From Sophora flavescens (lineage: Eukaryota > Streptophyta > Magnoliopsida > Fabales > Fabaceae): DNA of 64,000 nt. This document shows, piece after piece, positions 58,131-64,000 of this stretch (the first letter of the stretch is position 1; every line of letters starts with the position of its first letter). The notes below the pieces were generated by a model, which was given only the letters and a program-made list of their open reading frames with translations, had not been told where the DNA came from and searched no databases. The stretch spans positions 87,429,548-87,493,547 of the forward strand of contig CM061069.1 in NCBI GenBank assembly GCA_030762895.1. Direction: 5' to 3'. The position numbers were made by a program, and so were the translations under genes.

Positions 58131-59855
58131 GACAATAACCTCATTTGTTGCATGTCTCTCAAATCAGATTCAATTTACAGGTTTGCATACTGAGAATATA
58201 TATTTATTTTTTTTCATTTTCATTTTTAATTGTGAACAGTTCAAAGATGAGTGCAGTAGCAAGAGCATCTGAGGATTCATGCCAAGAGAACCAACATTTC
58301 AAACCTTACATATTGCCTCCGTAGCTTTTAATAGTCTTCTACTGGGGGAGATTTTTGTGCCAGACTGGGATATGTTCCATGTAATATCATATTTCTGTCT
58401 CATGAGTCATTACTTTTCAATACCTTTATAATGCCTACAAATATTAATGAGTCACATGATATGATTCTGAAATGTTTCTATTTCAGAGCAAGCACCAGAC
58501 TGCCGAGTTCCATGCTTCAGCAAGAGCAATATGTGGTTGTGCTATATATGTAAGGTAAGGCACCAAAAATGATAGAATTCCTTGTCTCACCTCACTAGCT
58601 TCCCTTTAAAAATTATTTTCTTATGCTTAAAAAAATGAAAACATCTTAACAAATTTGATACATTACAGTGATAAACCTGGCAATCATGATTTTAAAATCC
58701 TCAAGAAGCTAGTACTGCCTGATGGATCAGTCTTGAAAGCAAGATATGCAGGTCGTCCTACTCGAGACTGTTTATTTGAAGATCCCATTATGGATGGTAA
58801 AAGGTAAGTTAAAATGTTACTATCTGTCTCTAATAATGACCAAAATTTTCTTATTAGTTTCCATTCTTCATTAAAAAACCATATTGCTATTGATTCTTTT
58901 CAGTCTGCTGAAAATTTGGAACTTGAATAAGCTGACTGGGGTGGTAGGAATCTTTAATTGCCAAGGAGCAGGAATCTGGCCACTGAAATCAGTGGAAGAG
59001 ACGCCTACCTGCAAAACCATATCAGGGAATGTGGGACCCCTTGATGTTGAATTTCTTGAAGAGGTTGCTGGTGAAAATTGGAGTGGAGATTGTGCAGTAT
59101 ATGCCTTCAATGCAGGTTCAAATTTTACATTTATTTCTGTGCAAGTCTTTTAGAGCCTAACACATATCCGAATTAGGCTCCACTAAAATGAGTTTGGGTG
59201 TAAAGTAAACAAGTAACGGTATATTCACCCTTGATTACTTAAAAGTACATTGAGATATCAACTCACCTTAACTAATCAAAGTCAAAGGTGGATATACCCT
59301 TACTTTGTCATTTTACACTCAAATTTACTTTAGAGGATTTATATCGCACATATCCATTTCTCTATAATTCCAACATTTTACCTCTCTAATTCACTGCAGG
59401 CTTGCTTTCCAAGCTGCCTTACAGAGGAAAACTAGAAGTGCCACTAGAGACTCTCCAATGTGAAATATATACTGTATCTCCAATCAGGGTCAGTATCCCT
59501 TGCATTGCAGTCAGAAAAATAATCTTTGCCAAATCTTGCATGCAAAAATGTTAAACATGTGTTGTGTGAACAGGTGTTTGGTCATGATGTCCAATTTGCA
59601 CCAATAGGATTACTTGACATATACAATTCAGGAGGAGCAGTAGAAGCCCTGGACTGCACCATGTATGTTGCAGAGTGCATAATAAAAACCAAAGTTAGAG
59701 GATGTGGCCGTTTTGGAGCATACTCAAATGTTAGACCAAAACGTTGTGTAGTGGACATGAAGAAGGAGGAGCTCTCCTACAGCCCTGAAGATGGATTATT
59801 GACAATTAAACTTGATGGTGAAGGCAATTCATGGGACATTGAAGTTGTTTACTGA
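58131..59855 (+). pseudogene. 3' part of a raffinose synthase/seed imbibition protein (GH36) gene
   Basis: Exons: 58131-58180 (NNLICCMSLKSDSIY), 58240-58380, 58487-58554, 58669-58803, 58904-59115, 59400-59488, 59574-59855, with GT-AG introns and matching phases. Signatures are VAFNSLLLGEIFVPDWDMFH, SKHQTAEFHASARAICGCA, RPTRDCLFEDP, LLKIWNLNKLTGVVGIFNCQ and QFAPIGLLDIYNSGGAVEAL. It is closest to the alkaline alpha-galactosidase/SIP (RFS6-like) group, which acts on raffinose-type sugars. A one-base loss in exon 58240-58380 (GAGGATTCATGCC) shifts the frame. The N-terminal half with the catalytic nucleophile is not found; upstream are a hAT-like element and a LINE fragment. Confidence 0.85.
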
Positions 59856-62279
59856 GGTAGCTCTGTTGTATCAAAGTGAATCTAATCCCATTCTGGTTGT
59901 GTTCAAAAGTTTTATAATTACCTAACTCCGAAAGTTAGCATATAAAGAAATTATGCTATTTTGATGTATAGTATTGGAAACATTGACGTGACACCTTCCT
60001 CACATGCAATACCAACTAAATTTACAAAGTTTGCACACAAAAATTAAAAAGCAGGGGAAAAAAAATCAGAAGTTAAATTGGCGCAAAATTTAACATCTCA
60101 TAAATATATTGTGGCTAATACACTCCAAAATACAGTTGTGCAAGCATAAAAAAGATACCTTTCAGCATGCCCAAGTCTTAAATATGAGTATTAAATTGAA
60201 ACCCAAGCAAGCATTTTGAAAAGGGGGTCACTTAAAAGGCAGTGGCGGAGTTTGACCGGATCTTCTGATATATATATATATTAAGTTAATGAGTTCGAAT
60301 CTTGCTTGGTCCATTTTTTGTATTTTTTTTTTCCCGTAAAATGTATACCTCAACACTGGGATTCAAACCGTGAACCTAATAGTGCCGGATAAACCTTGCC
60401 GCTGTGCTATCTGCCTATCTGGACGTTTGTAATGTAATGTTGCAAGACATATGTATATAATCTAACATTGCTGCTGCAATATGTATATAAATCAACAAAG
60501 AGAAAAAAAAAACTTCGGGCTTTCCCTGTCATCAAGAAGATCCGCCTCTCCTTAAAGGGCATAAGTTAAAAAATTAAAGATAGATTTTTTTTTCAAAAAA
60601 TTTTTTTTTAAAAATTATTGTATCAATAAAAGAAATTTACCTTATATTTTAATTTATATACACTATCGGTGTAAAGTTTTTTACTCTGTTTCTCATTTGG
60701 TAAGAAAGACATGATATGATAAGCTATCATATCTGTTTGATCAGCCAGCAATATAGGATAAACCAATCCCATCACTTATCCTATCTTGTCCATCTAGTTA
60801 AAATTCTATCATGAGGGAGAGCTGGGTTAAAACTCAACTGGATAATGTGATTTAAAGTATAATAAAATATAAAAATATTTTATATATAAAATAATTAAAG
60901 TAAAATAAAATATAATATGATTACCAAAAAAATGTATAATAAAACATAAATTAATAAAAATATTAATAATTAATTTTAAAAATTAAATTTATTTTGTCAC
61001 AAGGCTAATTTTGTTACTTTATATTATTTTAAAAAACTGAAAAATAAATAAAAAATATTCTAAAAGTAAAAACTAAAAATGAATATTTAAAATTATAAAA
61101 AAATTAATTTAAGTTAAACAATATTTTAAAATTTTAAAATATTATATGTAATTTTATCACAAGGATAATTTTGTCTTTTTATATAATCTTAAAAAATGAA
61201 AATTATAAAAAAATAAAATCTAATAAAATATGAAAACATTTAAAACAAAAATGAAAATTTTAAAATTCATACTAAAATTACAATGCTGCCCAATTGGTTT
61301 TTATTTTTATTTTTATAGGCAAACGTTAGATTGTTAGTATTTATTATGTTAGTTGGAGGAGTTGAACCCACAACCTCCTTATCACTCCAAACCTTATGTC
61401 CCTTCTCCAAACCACCAAGCCACCTTATCACTCCTAAGTCCTAATACTATCCAGTTGGTTATCTGATGGACACCAAACATCGAATATGATAACAGCTTAT
61501 CATGTTCATATCATATCCTACTCATATCATGTTGTTTTATCCTATAATAAAATTCAAACATTTAAACTTCCATGATATCATGTTCTTTCAGTAGGCCACC
61601 CAAATTCTAACATGCTTGAATCCTGAACATTATCTAAACTCAAAATGGTTGGGAATACAAAAAGTAGATACCACAAATTACAAACCCACCGAATGAATGA
61701 GATGCCCTCTGTCATTGAATCCAGAAGCAATTTTCCGACAATATTTCAGTCAACCTTTTGAATTGCATTGGCCGCTAAATGTTCAACTTTTCTTATTACT
61801 TACTTAGTGATGCTTTTTGTAAGTATTTTCTTCACGATATTCATTCTTACACTATTTTTTTTTTTAATAATAAAACAATATAAACATTTAAAAAAAAAAT
61901 ACATTCTATCTTTTTTAAATGAATGTTAACAAGTGTTCTTAACATATTATTTAAAAAATTAAGAAATGATATTTTATATATGAAAACGATATATTTAATA
62001 TACTAAAAAATATTATATTTAATTTTTTAATATATTTTTTTTTATTGATATCTTAACTAATGTACTTAAAATATTCGTTAGTAAATTTTTTTTTCATCCT
62101 AATAAAGAAGTATCATTAAAAAGTGTGAAAATATAATGCGCATGAATCATTTTCTCTTTTCTTCCTTATCCTTTTGCACCCTCTCACGCGACGATGGATA
62201 TTTTGACTTCAAGAATACTGTGCGGTAAGATGTATAATAAGTGCCGTCGGAAGAACAAAAGAATAATAAGTGTTTAATT
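59856..62279. other. AT-rich intergenic DNA
   Basis: No gene recognised. SINE-like or other repeat traces occur at 60236-60420 (GAGTTCGAATCTTGC) and 61300-61440 (GGAGTTGAACCCACAACC, minus-strand box-B type). 60600-61280 and 61850-62100 are over 80% AT. Confidence 0.5.
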
Positions 62280-63498
62280 ATTGAAATGGTTGGGTTCTTC
62301 TCTAGTTTCTGGGAGTGCTTCTTCAAAAAAAATTCCTTTGTTTCTTAGGTGATTACACGAGACTATGGAGGTGGGCATAGAGGGTTTATCTTTGATTGAG
62401 GAGGATGATGGGTTTACAATGAATGCTACTCTGGAGTAGGCATTCCCTGAGGTGGTGTTTTTTATGTATGAATGCCTTGGTGTTTTTTGCTACCTGTGTG
62501 GGCTTATTGGACATGCTGAACAATTTTGTGTTTATAGGTTCACACCTGGAGTTGCTTCTGGAGAAAGAGGATGGGGTAGTTATTTGAAAATTGAACCTCG
62601 GTGTGACGGTGCAGGGAGGAGTGGAGGAAGCAGATGGTTGCGGGAGGGAGGCGATGTTGACTGGGAAAGGAAACAAAATATCCCACAAAATCAAGAAAAA
62701 GATTCTGCTGATTCAGTTTCAAATGCTGAAGAAAATAAGGAGTTTTTCAATCTGGTTTAAATGATAATATATCTTCTAATAATGAGGTAGTTATTAGTTT
62801 GAAGTCAGGCCATATTTTGCGCCCAGGATCAGCACTTGCAAGCCAAAACGTTGGAGAGGGCCCTACCAGTGAGGAGACAAACGCAATTTCTGAGGCAGAC
62901 ATGAATAATCAACATTTTTTAATGGCGGGTTCTGGTTCCCAAGCCTGTCAGAAACAATGAGTATCCCCAGTTGGAACTGTAGAGGTCTGGATAACCTGCA
63001 TGCAGTTCCTGCCCACAAATACCTTGTTCGATGTTATTGGCCAGATGCATTTTATTGTTTTTTATTTTTACTTTTGGAATTTTTAGTTTATGCAAATAAA
63101 GTTGGGGATAATTGGCTGTGCATCGAGCCTTTCTTGCAGGTAGCTCGAAGCATCGACTTCGATCACAATTTAGGTGATGAGAGAGGATATTTCTTCAAAG
63201 CTAAATGTTATAGTTACTCTCCCAGACTCCAGATACAAAAAGAGGAAGTCCTATGTCTCCTTCAAGAAGACCAAGCTAATTATATGACTATTATTTCAAA
63301 TTGTAGGAGTCTTTTATCATATTTTGTTAACAACTCTTCGATAGAGTTTGATAGGAGGAAAGTTCATGTAGTTGTTCACTCTTCGTTAGGGGTGGCTACA
63401 TATATTATTATTCTCCAAATTTGTGATGATGTTACCGGATGTATTGAGTTCTCCATTATTAATGAAATTACTTAACTTTTCTTTTGTAAAAAAAAAAA
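62280..63498 (+). mobile_element. Internally deleted LINE derivative (1.2 kb)
   Basis: From the ORF1 start at 62365 (MEVGIEGLSLIEEDDG) the sequence jumps to the ORF1 zinc knuckle FCYLCGLIGHAEQFC (CCHC; 62479-62530). It then shows the endonuclease start IPSWNCRGLDNLHAVPAHKYL at 62957-63035, followed directly by the RNase H tail (SNCRSLLSYFVNN, VHVVVHSSLGVATY) and a poly-A at 63488-63498. All of RT and zf-RVT is missing, yet both LINE ends are kept. The 172-aa frame at 62957-63475 is a fusion of unrelated parts and not a real gene. Confidence 0.7.
62452..62760 (+). pseudogene. LINE ORF1 zinc-knuckle fragment
   Basis: 102 residues with Y-E-x-L-x-x-FCYLCGLIGHAEQFC, the CCHC knuckle and its usual upstream tyrosine, then an acidic low-complexity tail. 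In full LINEs this follows an RNA-binding region, absent here. Confidence 0.65.
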
Positions 63499-63794
63499 CA
63501 TATTAGATTTGATTAATGCGTACATATATAGTAAATGATAACTCATTAATCGACAACTTGATCAATAATATATAAAATCTTGATTAATGAAACTCGTTAA
63601 TTAGATAATTAAAGAGTTACTTGTCTTAGTATACGGTATACTTATTAACTAAATCCAATATATTATTAATTATCATTTTGAATGTCATTTAATCACATGT
63701 CGCCAAATATCTATTTCAGATTTCAGATGTATATAATCCCTTAAAAATAACATTAGTATGATAAATATCACACTCTTCCAAACATTTATTTTCT

Positions 63795-63798
<4 letters not shown>
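63499..63798. other. AT-rich intergenic DNA
   Basis: Nothing recognised beyond short ATTAATGA repeats. Confidence 0.4.

Positions 63799-63858
<60 letters not shown>
63799..63858. repeat. (AT)n microsatellite
   Basis: About 30 perfect AT units. It explains the Tyr-Ile repeat in the minus-strand frame there, which is not a gene. Confidence 0.98.
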
Positions 63859-63864
<6 letters not shown>

Positions 63865-64000
63865 GCTTTGACACCTCATGTGGACAACCGTCATCAATCT
63901 TTAAAGCTAGAGGCAAAGTATAATAAGTTTACTTTGATAGCTCGGTTCGGTGCGGTTCATTGAATTGCACTTATTTCCCCAGATGTAGACCAGAACTCGG

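Noticed and set aside
62957..63475. 172-aa ORF as a novel gene
   Set aside because: The beginning is a LINE endonuclease start and the end is a LINE RNase H tail; it is a deletion fusion.
63685..63897. 70-aa minus-strand ORF
   Set aside because: Mostly Tyr-Ile dipeptides from the (AT)n microsatellite.
1..64000. CRISPR, bacterial operons, riboswitches, phage or plasmid modules
   Set aside because: Introns, LTR retrotransposons, LINEs, SINEs and MITEs show plant nuclear DNA; no prokaryotic features seen.

Overview
This is nuclear plant DNA, most likely from a legume. The host genes carry plant-type introns, the intergenic DNA is AT-rich, and nearly every stretch between genes is transposon-derived. 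The legume assignment rests on the look of the repeats and gene families and is inference.

Host genes. (1) A complete 11-exon RGLG-type copine/RING E3 ubiquitin ligase, 24991-31097 (+), about 434 aa. It has one GC-AG intron and a 2.55-kb intron 6 filled by nested transposons. (2) A complete two-exon glyoxal/galactose-oxidase-like secreted protein, 32125-34653 (+), about 577 aa, with all copper and Tyr-Cys cofactor residues present. (3) A damaged Werner-type 3'-5' exonuclease (WEX-like), 55236-55890 (+), with a frameshift and a catalytic Asp changed to Tyr. (4) The 3' part only of a raffinose synthase/seed-imbibition-protein (GH36) gene, 58131-59855 (+), frameshifted and lacking its 5' half.

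Transposon layers. 1-9880: an L1-type LINE relic split by a complete Tat-lineage Ty3/gypsy element (494-8647, minus strand, TSD AAACT) and by a 369-bp Cassandra-like solo LTR (TSD TTCTC). The Tat element carries an antisense ORF with its own TATA box. 9880-18020: foldback/MITE elements, a 2.05-kb solo-LTR candidate (TSD TATAG) sitting in the end of a foldback element that carries a zf-GRF fragment, an 879-bp solo-LTR candidate (TSD GGAGG) and a tRNA-derived SINE. 18320-24010: a MULE-like element of about 5.7 kb with ~195-bp inverted ends, holding a Stowaway MITE and a young non-coding LTR retrotransposon. 34800-39550: a hAT MITE, a Mutator-like foldback element, and a TRIM with three LTRs. 40571-45159: a hAT MITE split by a 4.4-kb minus-strand LINE.

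44944-54902 is the most unusual region. It is a tandem array of five units of about 1.7-2.2 kb. Each unit joins 193 bp of that LINE's 5' end to its flanking DNA (MITE end, an unidentified 60-80-aa reading frame, one or two copies of SINE A, one SINE B). The three inner units carry SINE A twice and the two outer units once, so the array has higher-order structure.

56405-58028 holds another LINE fragment and a ~1-kb element beginning GGGTGGCAAA. 62280-63500 is a compact LINE deletion derivative. 63799-63858 is an (AT)n microsatellite. No tRNA, rRNA or CRISPR loci were seen.
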